Source of the DNA: [Candidatus Thermochlorobacteriaceae] bacterium GBChlB | Lineage (GTDB): Bacteria > Bacteroidota > Chlorobiia > Chlorobiales > Thermochlorobacteraceae | DNA: 64,000 nucleotides | Direction: 5' to 3' | NCBI GenBank assembly: GCA_000724175.1 | Contig: JPGV01000015.1 | Span: 132,523-196,522, forward strand | Shown here: piece after piece, positions 27,796-35,682 of the stretch | Numbering within the stretch: the first letter of the stretch is position 1 | Layout: each line of letters opens with the position of its first letter | Program-made: the position numbers and the translations under genes | Notes under the pieces: generated by a model | The model's input: only the letters and a program-made list of their open reading frames with translations | Database searches by the model: none | Told to the model about the DNA's origin: nothing

Positions 27796-28620
27796 ATGTT
27801 CAAACTTAGAACTTATTTATCGCTCTCGGGCTTTTTGACGCTTGCCTTTTTTGCCGCATCGTGCAAAAAAGACAACACGTTCTCGCCACCAGAGATTGCA
27901 AGCATTCGGTTTGTCCACGCCGCGCCAAATGCACCCAGCGTGAACATTTTACTTAACAATAACCGCTTTGGGGATTCTGTCTATGCGTTTCTAAGCTCGG
28001 CGGCACCAACGCCAACCTCGACGCCAATTACGCTGACGTTTCCGGGGGCGACAACGCACACACAAGGGTTTGTCAGCGCAGGCAGCAACCGCGTCCGAGT
28101 GTTTCCAGCCTCGCCGCGTGCCACGCCAAGAAGCGGAACCGCCGTGCTGGATGCGACGCTCGACTTAGGCAAAGATGCAATCCGAACCGTATTTGTGATA
28201 GGAAACAGCACGCTTGAAGCCTTAGTCGCCAACGATGACCGCATCACGACGATTCTCGATACGCTTGACGGCGCCAACGGCTTGCGCGCCGGACAAGGCG
28301 CCGTGCGCGTCGTTCACGCGTCGCTTTCGGCAACGCCGCTCAATGTGAATGTGATTGCACGTCCAACCGGTTCAACCGCCGCAGCAACGACGCTCTTTTC
28401 TGGCGTAACGCCACGCTCGGTAACAGATTACGCCACCGTTACCGCAGGCAATTACGACCTCTTCGTGCTTCGAGCCGGCGGCGCAAGCGATACGCTCGCC
28501 CGTGCGCTCAATACAGCCATCAACAGTCGTCGCGTCTTTACGGTGTATGCAAGGGGGACAATTGACAGCGCCAGCACCTCGCCCAGAGGATTCAATGTGT
28601 CAATTTTAACTGACCGCTGA
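27796..28620 (+). CDS. DUF4397-domain surface lipoprotein
   Basis: 274 residues; signal with lipobox 'FFAASC' at about residue 23. The first domain opens with 'SIRFVHAAPNAPSVNILLNNN', the hallmark of DUF4397, and 'AVRVVHASLSATPLNVNV' repeats that motif, so two half-domains of about 110 residues are present. The fold is predicted beta-rich. It is the third gene of the susC-susD unit, where accessory lipoproteins often help bind substrate at the cell surface. Its specific function is unknown. A palindromic terminator follows. Confidence 0.83.
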   Translation: MFKLRTYLSLSGFLTLAFFAASCKKDNTFSPPEIASIRFVHAAPNAPSVNILLNNNRFGDSVYAFLSSAAPTPTSTPITLTFPGATTHTQGFVSAGSNRVRVFPASPRATPRSGTAVLDATLDLGKDAIRTVFVIGNSTLEALVANDDRITTILDTLDGANGLRAGQGAVRVVHASLSATPLNVNVIARPTGSTAAATTLFSGVTPRSVTDYATVTAGNYDLFVLRAGGASDTLARALNTAINSRRVFTVYARGTIDSASTSPRGFNVSILTDR

Positions 28621-28639
28621 GAAACCCAAACGAAAACGA

Positions 28640-28667
28640 CAAAGCCCGCTTGTAAGAGCGGGCTTTG
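28640..28667. terminator. Bidirectional terminator between DUF4397 gene and kdsC-like gene
   Basis: CAAAGCCCGC and GCGGGCTTTG form a perfect 10-bp stem around an eight-base loop. T tracts are short on both strands. It separates two convergent operons. Confidence 0.75.
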
Positions 28668-28692
28668 TGATTCGAGGGCGCGACTTGCCGCG

Positions 28693-29241
28693 CTATGTGG
28701 AAACATACGGCCACTTGCCTTGCTCGGTCAAAACCAGTTCAATGACATCGCGCACGCAGCCCTTGCCGCCGTCGTAAGCCGAAATGTAAGCAACACGGTT
28801 GCGTAGATACTCGACGCCGTTGAGCGGGACACATGAAAATCCAACTTTTTCAAGCACAGGCAAATCGGAGACATCATCGCCGATGTAAAGGCAGTGTTTA
28901 TCCTCGACGCCGTAGAGAAACTTAATCTCTGCATAGGTTTCTGCCTTATTGCGAATGCCGAGATAGACATCGGTAACGCCAAGCTCAATCATTCGGCGCA
29001 GCGCAGCCTTTGAGGGTCGCTCTGAAATAACGGTGATGCGCAGCCCTTGACGCAAGGCTTCCTTAATCGCAAAGCCGTCGCGTGCGTTGAACGTGCGAAC
29101 CTCGTCGCCCGATTCAGTGTAGTTAAGTTGTCCATCGGTAAGCACGCCGTCGACGCTGAGGATGATGACGCGAATGTCTTTCAGAGCATCTTTATAGCGC
29201 TGCTCGCCGCTGCTGGTAACTGGTATTCCCATTAAATCCAT
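28693..29241 (-). CDS. KdsC-like HAD-family protein lacking the nucleophile Asp
   Basis: 182 residues from the ATG at 29241 (an alternative ATG is at 29232). The fold is the small cap-less HAD phosphatase of KdsC, which makes KDO from KDO-8-phosphate. Motif I should read D-x-D-G-V; here it is 'ILSVDGVLTDG', with Ser29 (codon 29155-29157) in place of the nucleophilic Asp and Asp31 kept. Motif II reads 'VISERPS' rather than 'xxTGRxS'. The motif III Lys ('RNKAET') and the motif IV acidic pair ('YIGDDVSDLPVL') are intact. It starts eight bases after kdsA on the same strand. It could be a pseudo-enzyme or regulator, or use a changed chemistry; a true KdsC would then be elsewhere. Confidence 0.85.
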   Translation of the reverse strand: MDLMGIPVTSSGEQRYKDALKDIRVIILSVDGVLTDGQLNYTESGDEVRTFNARDGFAIKEALRQGLRITVISERPSKAALRRMIELGVTDVYLGIRNKAETYAEIKFLYGVEDKHCLYIGDDVSDLPVLEKVGFSCVPLNGVEYLRNRVAYISAYDGGKGCVRDVIELVLTEQGKWPYVST

Positions 29242-29248
29242 TTCGCTC

Positions 29249-30091
29249 TTATGCAACCGTTGTTTTAAAGGTTTTTGAAAGTTCAAAAAGAGAGTGAAGT
29301 TCACGAACCATTGCCTCAAAGCGGTTGAGCGGAAACTGCGTTGCCGCATCGGACTTGGCTGCCGAGGGATTCGGGTGAACTTCCATAAAGACGCCGTCGA
29401 CCCCGACCGCGACCGCCGCGCGCGCAAGCGCAGGAATAAACTTGCGCTCGCCCGACGAGATGCCGTTGCCTGCGCTTGGCAGTTGAACACTGTGCGTGGC
29501 ATCGAAGATGACGGGAAACCCGGTCTCCGACATGGTTGGCAGCGCGCGATAATCGACCACTAAGTTATGATAGCCAAAACTTGTCCCGCGCTCGGTGAGC
29601 AGAAGTTTTCGATTGCCTGTTTCTAAAACTTTCTCGGCAGCCTTGCGCATGTCATCGGGCGCCATGAACTGCCCTTTCTTGATATTAACAACTTTTCCAG
29701 TCGCGCCTGCCGCCTGCAAGAGTTCCGTTTGGCGCGAGAGAAATGCCGGAATTTGAAGCACATCGACATACGCTGCCGCGCGCTCGGCTTCTTCGGGCAA
29801 ATGCACATCGGTCAGAACTGGCAGGTCGAGTGTGTCTTTGACCTCGCGCAGAATTTTTAACGCGGCCTCATCGCCGATACCGGTGAACGATTTGCTCGAG
29901 GTGCGGTTGGCTTTTCGGTAAGATGACTTAAAGACCAACGCGACATCGGCACGCTCTGCCGCCGCTTGGAGCCGCGAGGCGGTTTTGAGAATCATCTCGC
30001 GGCTCTCGACAACGCAAGGACCTGCAATGACCAGAAGCCGCTTGCGATTGCCAATGGAAATGTTGCCGATAGAAAATGTGTGTGCTCTCAC
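29249..30091 (-). CDS. kdsA: 3-deoxy-D-manno-octulosonate 8-phosphate synthase
   Basis: 280 residues. It condenses phosphoenolpyruvate with arabinose-5-phosphate to KDO-8-phosphate for the LPS inner core. Diagnostic stretches are '[15 protein letters not shown]', '[18 protein letters not shown]', '[13 protein letters not shown]', '[13 protein letters not shown]' and '[12 protein letters not shown]'. Cys26 in 'AGPCVVES' corresponds to the metal ligand of metal-dependent (Aquifex-type) enzymes; E. coli-type enzymes have Asn there, so this one should need a divalent metal. It sits between an alpha/beta hydrolase gene (54 bases upstream) and the KdsC-like gene. Confidence 0.96.
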   Translation of the reverse strand: MRAHTFSIGNISIGNRKRLLVIAGPCVVESREMILKTASRLQAAAERADVALVFKSSYRKANRTSSKSFTGIGDEAALKILREVKDTLDLPVLTDVHLPEEAERAAAYVDVLQIPAFLSRQTELLQAAGATGKVVNIKKGQFMAPDDMRKAAEKVLETGNRKLLLTERGTSFGYHNLVVDYRALPTMSETGFPVIFDATHSVQLPSAGNGISSGERKFIPALARAAVAVGVDGVFMEVHPNPSAAKSDAATQFPLNRFEAMVRELHSLFELSKTFKTTVA

Positions 30092-30144
30092 GAGAAATGG
30101 ATTTCCCGAAAGTTACGAGAGATGAAGCAAACTTCAAGAGGCTA

Positions 30145-31173
30145 CTACTGGGCAAGTACGCTCATTGAGACGCCGTTAATCAACCGTATCAAGGTTGGAT
30201 AGGAGACCGCCGTGCGCTGCGTGGGCTGTCCGGGATCAATAAGGTCGTGTGATAGACTGTCCGATGCCGGAAAGCGGTAGGTTTGAACGGTTGCTGCGCC
30301 GCGCTGTCGCCACAGCTCGACGAGTCGGTCGCAGGTCTCGTTGTTGATTGCGGCATCGTTCTCATTGGTTACCATCACAATCGAGCCGGCGACGGGCGCA
30401 CGCGATTCAGCATACGATAAAACCGAAAGCGAGAGCCGCAAGACTTCGCCCATTGCGTGCGTCGAGAATCTTGGATAGACGAGCGCTGTGCCTTTAAGAT
30501 TCTCCTTCTCGTCTTCGCGCCACCAAATAAATTGGTTTGGAAGCGTGAGCAATAAACTTGCAGCGGGCTTGGCGAAATCGTCTCGAACCAGCTTCGAGCA
30601 GAGAATCGGTGCGATGACGACGGCACGATGCACGTCGCTCCGATGTGCCGCCGCCCATGCCGCCATCACGCCGCCCGCCGATAAGCCAGCGACGGTAATT
30701 TCTTCGCCCAATCCCCCCGCAATGTCGAGCGTCTCGTCGGTAAAGCGCGTGAGTTCTTCGGCGGTCAGGTTCTTTAAATCGTCGGTCATTTTGTCTTTAA
30801 GCCCGTGATGCGGCTGACGCGGAATCAAGACATTATAGCCCAAGTCATAGAACTGTTTTCCAAGTGCGCGAAATTGGTTTGGGCAGTTTGTAATGCCGTG
30901 ATGAAAGACAACCACGCGGCTGACGCGGCGTCCGTGCGTTAATAAAATCGTTTGGGCAAGCGAATCAATATCGGGCGTATCAAGCGCGCGAAGTGCGTCG
31001 AGTCGCCGCAACGCCCTGTCGTAACTGGTGTCGGCGGAGACGGCGGAGACAAGGTCGTGGTAGCGCATCGGCTTCAAAAAAAGCCACGCGGCGAAAAGCG
31101 CGACGAGAAAAACGAGTGCGATAAACGCTCTAAAAATAAGTCCAACCAACTTGACAAGTATCTGCATATTCAT
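30145..31173 (-). CDS. Membrane-anchored alpha/beta hydrolase
   Basis: 342 residues. Residues about 8-32 form a single N-terminal membrane anchor ('FRAFIALVFLVALFAAWLFL'). The hydrolase fold is marked by 'VFHHGITNCPNQF', the nucleophile elbow 'GLSAGGVMAAW', and a late 'SLSHDLIDPG' that supplies the probable catalytic His. It looks like a serine esterase or lipase of unknown substrate. It is the first gene of the unit with kdsA and the KdsC-like gene, which hints at an envelope lipid role, by context only. Confidence 0.78.
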   Translation of the reverse strand: MNMQILVKLVGLIFRAFIALVFLVALFAAWLFLKPMRYHDLVSAVSADTSYDRALRRLDALRALDTPDIDSLAQTILLTHGRRVSRVVVFHHGITNCPNQFRALGKQFYDLGYNVLIPRQPHHGLKDKMTDDLKNLTAEELTRFTDETLDIAGGLGEEITVAGLSAGGVMAAWAAAHRSDVHRAVVIAPILCSKLVRDDFAKPAASLLLTLPNQFIWWREDEKENLKGTALVYPRFSTHAMGEVLRLSLSVLSYAESRAPVAGSIVMVTNENDAAINNETCDRLVELWRQRGAATVQTYRFPASDSLSHDLIDPGQPTQRTAVSYPTLIRLINGVSMSVLAQ

Positions 31174-31201
31174 TAGCTTAAAGGACTATCAAAAAACATT
31201 A

Positions 31202-31215
31202 CCGCCGCGCGGCGG
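31202..31215. repeat. Perfect GC palindrome in a divergent promoter region
   Basis: CCGCCGCGCGGCGG is a perfect 14-base palindrome in the 72-base gap between the divergent hydrolase and TonB-receptor genes. It could be an operator; no second copy was noticed in the window. Confidence 0.45.
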
Positions 31216-31245
31216 CAGGTATAGAAACAAAACGACAAAACGACG

Positions 31246-33816
31246 ATGGGAACTCTGCTACGAAAGTCAGCGCTTGTCGTGCTGGCTCTGCACACACTGC
31301 TTCACGCATCAATGCTCTTTGCACAATCAACGGGGACGCTCGTCGGAAGCGTCAAAGACCGCGCAACAGGCGAAACACTCGTGGGCGCAACAATTTCGCT
31401 GCAAGGACTGCGCATCGGCGCAACGGCCAACGCCAAAGGCGACTACGAAATTAAAAACATTCCCGCTGGCTCTTACAAAGCAACCGCGCGGCTCGTCGGC
31501 TACGAAAGTGTTACGCTCGATGTAACCATTGCAGACGGGCAATCCACGCGGCTCGATTTCCAACTTAAAGAAGCGCCGAGAATTTTAGAAGAAGTCGTTG
31601 TAACCGCATCGAAGGGACGGAACGAAAAAAAATTAGACGCGCCAGTAACGATTGAGACCGTTAGCTCCGAAGCGTTGAAAATTACGGCAAGCCCGTCGCC
31701 GCTCGGTGCAGTGGCAAAATTGAAAGGCGTCGATTTTGTCGAGCGCGGCATCAACACCGTCGACATCACGTCGCGCGGGCTCAATACGCAGTTCAATACG
31801 CGCATGCTCACGCTTATCGATGGACGCTTGGCGACGCTGCCCGGACTCGGCTTGCCACAATTCGTGCTGGCGCCAAACCCAACAATTGACATGGCGAACA
31901 TTGAGGTCGTTGTCGGTCCAGCCGCCGCGCTCTACGGTCCTAACGCCCACGCTGGGGTTGTGAATATGATTACCAAAGACCCGTTCAACTACGCGGGCGC
32001 AGATGTCTCGCTGCGCGGCGGGACGCAGTCGCTTTACGATGTGAATCTGCGCTACGCTGATTACGCTGGGAACGTCGGCTGGAAAATTACGGGGCAAGTG
32101 ATGGACGCCAATCAGTTCGAGAGCGGCAACGTGTTTATTTTCGTCGCGCCAAATCTCGTCGGACAAAATCAAACCGTGCTGAATCCGCAAACGCCCAACG
32201 CGCTTCGCATCACACAATCCAATCTTGACAACTTCATAAGTCTCGGTAACGCATGGCGCGAGACAGAAGTGTCGAGAATGAAAGCGGGGTTGCGCAAAGT
32301 CGACGGCGCGCTGTTCTATCGCAGCGACGAGTTCAACGCCAAGTTCGCCGCAGGCTACTCGCAATCGACGGGATTTCTGGGCAGCAACTTCGGCATTTTG
32401 GAAGCCAACAACTACGCAATTCAATATCAAAACCTGCAACTGAACGGCGCGGTTGGAAAACTCGGCTACTTCCTTCAAGTAACGCGCACTGCCAACAACG
32501 CAGGCAATTCATTCCAACTGCACGACCGCGCCGAGTGGCTGTCCCGAGAAGCCACGCGCATTCGCTCAACGGGCGGCGCGACGCTCACACGCGAGCAAAT
32601 CATCAGCCGCATCAATACCGCCTTCGTCGATTCTGCCTCCGCCACGACCGACGACTCGCAACTCTATGACTCCGAACTTCAACTGCGCTACGACCTCGAA
32701 GGCTTTGAATTTGTTGGCGGCGCTCAATATCGACGTTACTTGCCAAAAGCAGGATTTTTGACCAATGGATTCTTCAGACCCGACAGCGACATCACAGCGA
32801 CCGAACTTGGCGCGTATCTGCAAATCGATAAACGCTTGCTCGATAACAAACTGCGCCTGACGGCAGCTGCGCGTGTCGATAACCACACTTATTACAACAC
32901 GCAGTTCAGCCCAAAGTTTAGCCTCGCTTACGAGGTCGTTCAGAATCACAATTTTCGCGTCGGCTTTAACCGCGCGTTCAAAGTGCCAGTCATTTTGGAA
33001 AACCACTTGTTTCTCTTCGGCGGGGCGGCGCGCGGCAATGTGCGCGGCTATGAAGTGCGCGATTCACCGACGCGCAACGCAGAAGGCAGGCCCACAGGAA
33101 ATATCGTTGCGCGATACGATGCGCTACGACCAGAACAGGTCAATACCTTTGAAATCGGCTACAAAGGCTTGTTTGAGCAGCGCTTGTTTGTCGATGTCGT
33201 GGCATATTACTCGCGCTACACGGATTTTTTGAGTCCCGCATTTCAAATCTCAAACGGCGTTTCAACATTCGCGTTTGATAGCAACGGTAACCTTTCGGGC
33301 TTCGACCCGCGCACAGGCGGCGTCGGCATTCCGGGACAACTGACGACCTATTTTAACTACGGCGCGGCAACGATTGCGGGCGCGGACATCGGACTGACTT
33401 ATTACTTTAACAACGACATCATGCTCGAAGTGAGCGCGTCGTTTATGCAACTCTCTGGCGGCGAAAATCCATTTGAAGCGCAAGGCGTCCCGCTTCTGTT
33501 GAACGCGCCAACCTCGAAATACAAAGCCACGCTGACTGTGAAAAATCAACTCCTGCAAGGCTCATTTGCCAGCCTTCACGGGCGATTTATTCCAAGTTAC
33601 ACCTTCCGTGCTGGTCGCTGGAACGGTGTCCTGAACGACCGCACCGTCGTAGACCTGACGCTCGGATACGAGTTCAAAGAGCTGGGCATCACGGTGCAGG
33701 GCAGTGTGAATAATCTGTTCGATAATCTAACGCCCGATGTGTTAGGCTCGCCAATTATGCGCCGATTTCTCTCGGCGTCGATAACGAAATCGTTTGGGAG
33801 TTTTATCAATCGCTGA
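31246..33816 (+). CDS. TonB-dependent outer membrane receptor with carboxypeptidase-like N-domain
   Basis: 856 residues with a signal peptide (cleavage near 'HASMLFAQ'). Order: carboxypeptidase-regulatory-like domain ('GTLVGSVKDRATGETLVGATI', about 28-105), plug domain (about 120-235; 'LEEVVVTASKGRNEKKLDAPV' and 'NIEVVVGPAAALYGPNAHAG'), then the barrel to the C-terminal Phe-Ile-Asn-Arg. The plug looks like siderophore/cobalamin-type receptors rather than SusC, and no susD follows. The barrel ends 'ITKSFGSFINR', slightly beyond the usual terminal Phe. The redoxin gene starts 55 bases downstream, so they may share a transcript. Ligand not predictable. Confidence 0.92.
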   Translation: MGTLLRKSALVVLALHTLLHASMLFAQSTGTLVGSVKDRATGETLVGATISLQGLRIGATANAKGDYEIKNIPAGSYKATARLVGYESVTLDVTIADGQSTRLDFQLKEAPRILEEVVVTASKGRNEKKLDAPVTIETVSSEALKITASPSPLGAVAKLKGVDFVERGINTVDITSRGLNTQFNTRMLTLIDGRLATLPGLGLPQFVLAPNPTIDMANIEVVVGPAAALYGPNAHAGVVNMITKDPFNYAGADVSLRGGTQSLYDVNLRYADYAGNVGWKITGQVMDANQFESGNVFIFVAPNLVGQNQTVLNPQTPNALRITQSNLDNFISLGNAWRETEVSRMKAGLRKVDGALFYRSDEFNAKFAAGYSQSTGFLGSNFGILEANNYAIQYQNLQLNGAVGKLGYFLQVTRTANNAGNSFQLHDRAEWLSREATRIRSTGGATLTREQIISRINTAFVDSASATTDDSQLYDSELQLRYDLEGFEFVGGAQYRRYLPKAGFLTNGFFRPDSDITATELGAYLQIDKRLLDNKLRLTAAARVDNHTYYNTQFSPKFSLAYEVVQNHNFRVGFNRAFKVPVILENHLFLFGGAARGNVRGYEVRDSPTRNAEGRPTGNIVARYDALRPEQVNTFEIGYKGLFEQRLFVDVVAYYSRYTDFLSPAFQISNGVSTFAFDSNGNLSGFDPRTGGVGIPGQLTTYFNYGAATIAGADIGLTYYFNNDIMLEVSASFMQLSGGENPFEAQGVPLLLNAPTSKYKATLTVKNQLLQGSFASLHGRFIPSYTFRAGRWNGVLNDRTVVDLTLGYEFKELGITVQGSVNNLFDNLTPDVLGSPIMRRFLSASITKSFGSFINR

Positions 33817-33871
33817 TGCAACGTATATTCGCGCTCCGCCGTATCTTTTAGTAACTAAAAAAAGTGAAATT

Positions 33872-34501
33872 ATGACACGCATATCAACACTGTTCATCGC
33901 TGCTCTTCTTCTGGTTGTTGCAACGGCTGCTTTTACAACGCCGACGCCATCGGTCGAGATTGGGAAAGTTGTGCCAAACTTCAAAGCCAAAGACATTGAC
34001 GGCAAAGAGCGTAGCCTCGATGAATTTAAAGGCCAAGTCGTCGTCTTGGAATGGTCTAACCCCGGCTGCCCGTTTGTCGTCGGACATTACAAAACCGGCA
34101 ACATGCAAAAGCTTCAAAAGAAAGCGATTGAGAGCGGTGCAGTTTGGCTGATTGTGAACTCAACCAACCCAAAGCATCAGGACTTTAAATCGGGCGCAGA
34201 CTTGAAAAAGCAATATGCCGAATGGAACTCGAGTTACACCGCGCACCTCATTGATGACAACGGCGCTGTCGGCAGACTCTTCGACGCGAAAACCACGCCG
34301 CACATGTTCATCATTGATAAAGATGGCAAGCTCGCCTACATGGGCGCGATTGACGACGATGCCAGCGCGAAAGGCGGCGCAAACGCAAAAGTAAACTATG
34401 TCGCGCAAGCGCTCGATGAACTTAACGCGGCCAAAGAAGTCTCGGTGAAAACCACGAAGCAATACGGCTGCTCGGTGAAGTATGCGTCCAACCCGCAATA
34501 A
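33872..34501 (+). CDS. Exported peroxiredoxin/AhpC-TSA-like thioredoxin-fold protein
   Basis: 209 residues from the ATG at 33872; residues 1-22 form a signal peptide. The thioredoxin fold is marked by 'VVVLEWSNPGCPFVVGHY', where a single Cys followed by Pro replaces the CxxC pair, as in peroxiredoxin-like redoxins. The end carries 'TKQYGCSVKY', a second Cys in a tail typical of this subgroup, which could act as resolving Cys. It would act in the periplasm in thiol or peroxide chemistry. The receptor gene is upstream and a terminator follows. Confidence 0.82.
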   Translation: MTRISTLFIAALLLVVATAAFTTPTPSVEIGKVVPNFKAKDIDGKERSLDEFKGQVVVLEWSNPGCPFVVGHYKTGNMQKLQKKAIESGAVWLIVNSTNPKHQDFKSGADLKKQYAEWNSSYTAHLIDDNGAVGRLFDAKTTPHMFIIDKDGKLAYMGAIDDDASAKGGANAKVNYVAQALDELNAAKEVSVKTTKQYGCSVKYASNPQ

Positions 34502-34527
34502 TCGGCTGCACGATAGAACGAACTATG

Positions 34528-34561
34528 AAGCCGCGATGACGAATCCTCATTGCGGCTTTTT
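34528..34561 (+). terminator. Intrinsic terminator after redoxin gene
   Basis: AAGCCGCGATGA and TCATTGCGGCTT form a near-perfect stem (one mismatch) with a seven-base loop and a T run. Confidence 0.82.
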
Positions 34562-34574
34562 GATTTAAAGCGGC

Positions 34575-35063
34575 ATGTCAATCGAAAAAAAACTCTCGCA
34601 CATCGATGCGTCGGGCAATGCGGCAATGGTGAATGTGTCGGAAAAGCCCGTAACGGCGCGGCTGGCGCGAGCAAGGGCAATTGTCGAACTCGGTGAAGAA
34701 ATTTTATCGAGCCTTCAAAACGGCGACGTGCAAACTAAAAAAGGCGCGGCGTTCCAAACGGCAATCATTGCAGGCGTTATGGCGGCAAAGAAAACCGGCG
34801 AATTGATTCCGCTTTGTCATCCGCTCGGCTTGGAAGATTGTCAAATCACCATTGCGCCGATTTCAACCAGCGAAATCGCCATTGACTGCACGGCGCGCCT
34901 GCACGGAAAAACCGGCGTTGAAATGGAAGCCCTGACCGGTGCAACGCTTGCCGCGCTCACAATTTATGATATGTGCAAAGCGCTCTCGCACCACATCGTC
35001 ATCAAAGAAATTAAATTGATAGAAAAGCGCGGCGGCAAGTCGGAGTTCACCACAGAAAAGTAA
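34575..35063 (+). CDS. moaC: Cyclic pyranopterin monophosphate synthase
   Basis: 162 residues. MoaC turns the MoaA product into cyclic pyranopterin monophosphate (precursor Z) in molybdenum cofactor synthesis. The signature is visible throughout: 'LSHIDASGNAAMVNVSEK', 'TAIIAGVMAAKKTGELIPLCHPL', 'GVEMEALTGATLAALTIYDMCKA'. The catalytic Asp in 'TIYDMCK' and the conserved Lys pair are present. It begins the moaC-mobA-hydrolase unit directly after the redoxin terminator. Confidence 0.97.
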   Translation: MSIEKKLSHIDASGNAAMVNVSEKPVTARLARARAIVELGEEILSSLQNGDVQTKKGAAFQTAIIAGVMAAKKTGELIPLCHPLGLEDCQITIAPISTSEIAIDCTARLHGKTGVEMEALTGATLAALTIYDMCKALSHHIVIKEIKLIEKRGGKSEFTTEK

Positions 35064-35091
35064 CTTCAATCTGAATTCGGTGAGAAAAAAT

Positions 35092-35682
35092 ATGATTCCG
35101 AAAGTGTATGGACTTGTGTTAGCGGGCGGCAAAAGTTCACGCATGGGACGCGATAAGGGCGCCATTGACTATCATGGCAAAAGCCAACGCGAGTATTGCT
35201 ACGAGTTGCTGTCAATGGTTTGCGATGCTGTCTTTATCTCGTGCCGAAAAGAACAGTCGGAAAACATTGAGCCGCAGTTGAACAAACTGTTCGACCGCGT
35301 GGAAAATTTAGGTCCGACGGGCGGCATCTTAACGGCGTTCGAGTATGAACCTGCCGCCGCATGGCTGGTCGTGGCGTGCGATTTGCCCTATCTCAATGAG
35401 CAAGCCCTTCGCGTGTTGCTCGACGCGCGCGATGCTGAAAAAGTAGCTACGGCATACAAAAATCCCGACGATAATGCTTTTCCTGAACCGCTCATTGCGA
35501 TTTGGGAACCAAAGAGTCGAGTGCTGCTCGAAACTGCCGTTGCCCAAGGAAAAAACTGCCCGCGTAAAGTGCTTATCAATGCCGACTGCAAACTCATTGC
35601 GCCGCCCACGCCCGATGTGATTGCGAACATCAACACGCCCGACGAGTATCAGCGCGTTGTCTCGACATGGTCAAAATCATGA
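35092..35682 (+). CDS. mobA: Molybdenum cofactor guanylyltransferase
   Basis: 196 residues from the ATG at 35092; a GTG at 35080 is possible, but GGTGAG lies between and would serve the ATG. The N-terminal nucleotide loop 'GLVLAGGKSSRMGRDKG' is diagnostic. MobA joins GMP to molybdopterin to make the MGD form used by DMSO-reductase-family enzymes, implying that such enzymes exist elsewhere in the genome. It follows moaC after 28 bases and overlaps the next gene by 16 bases, so translation is probably coupled. Confidence 0.93.
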   Translation: MIPKVYGLVLAGGKSSRMGRDKGAIDYHGKSQREYCYELLSMVCDAVFISCRKEQSENIEPQLNKLFDRVENLGPTGGILTAFEYEPAAAWLVVACDLPYLNEQALRVLLDARDAEKVATAYKNPDDNAFPEPLIAIWEPKSRVLLETAVAQGKNCPRKVLINADCKLIAPPTPDVIANINTPDEYQRVVSTWSKS

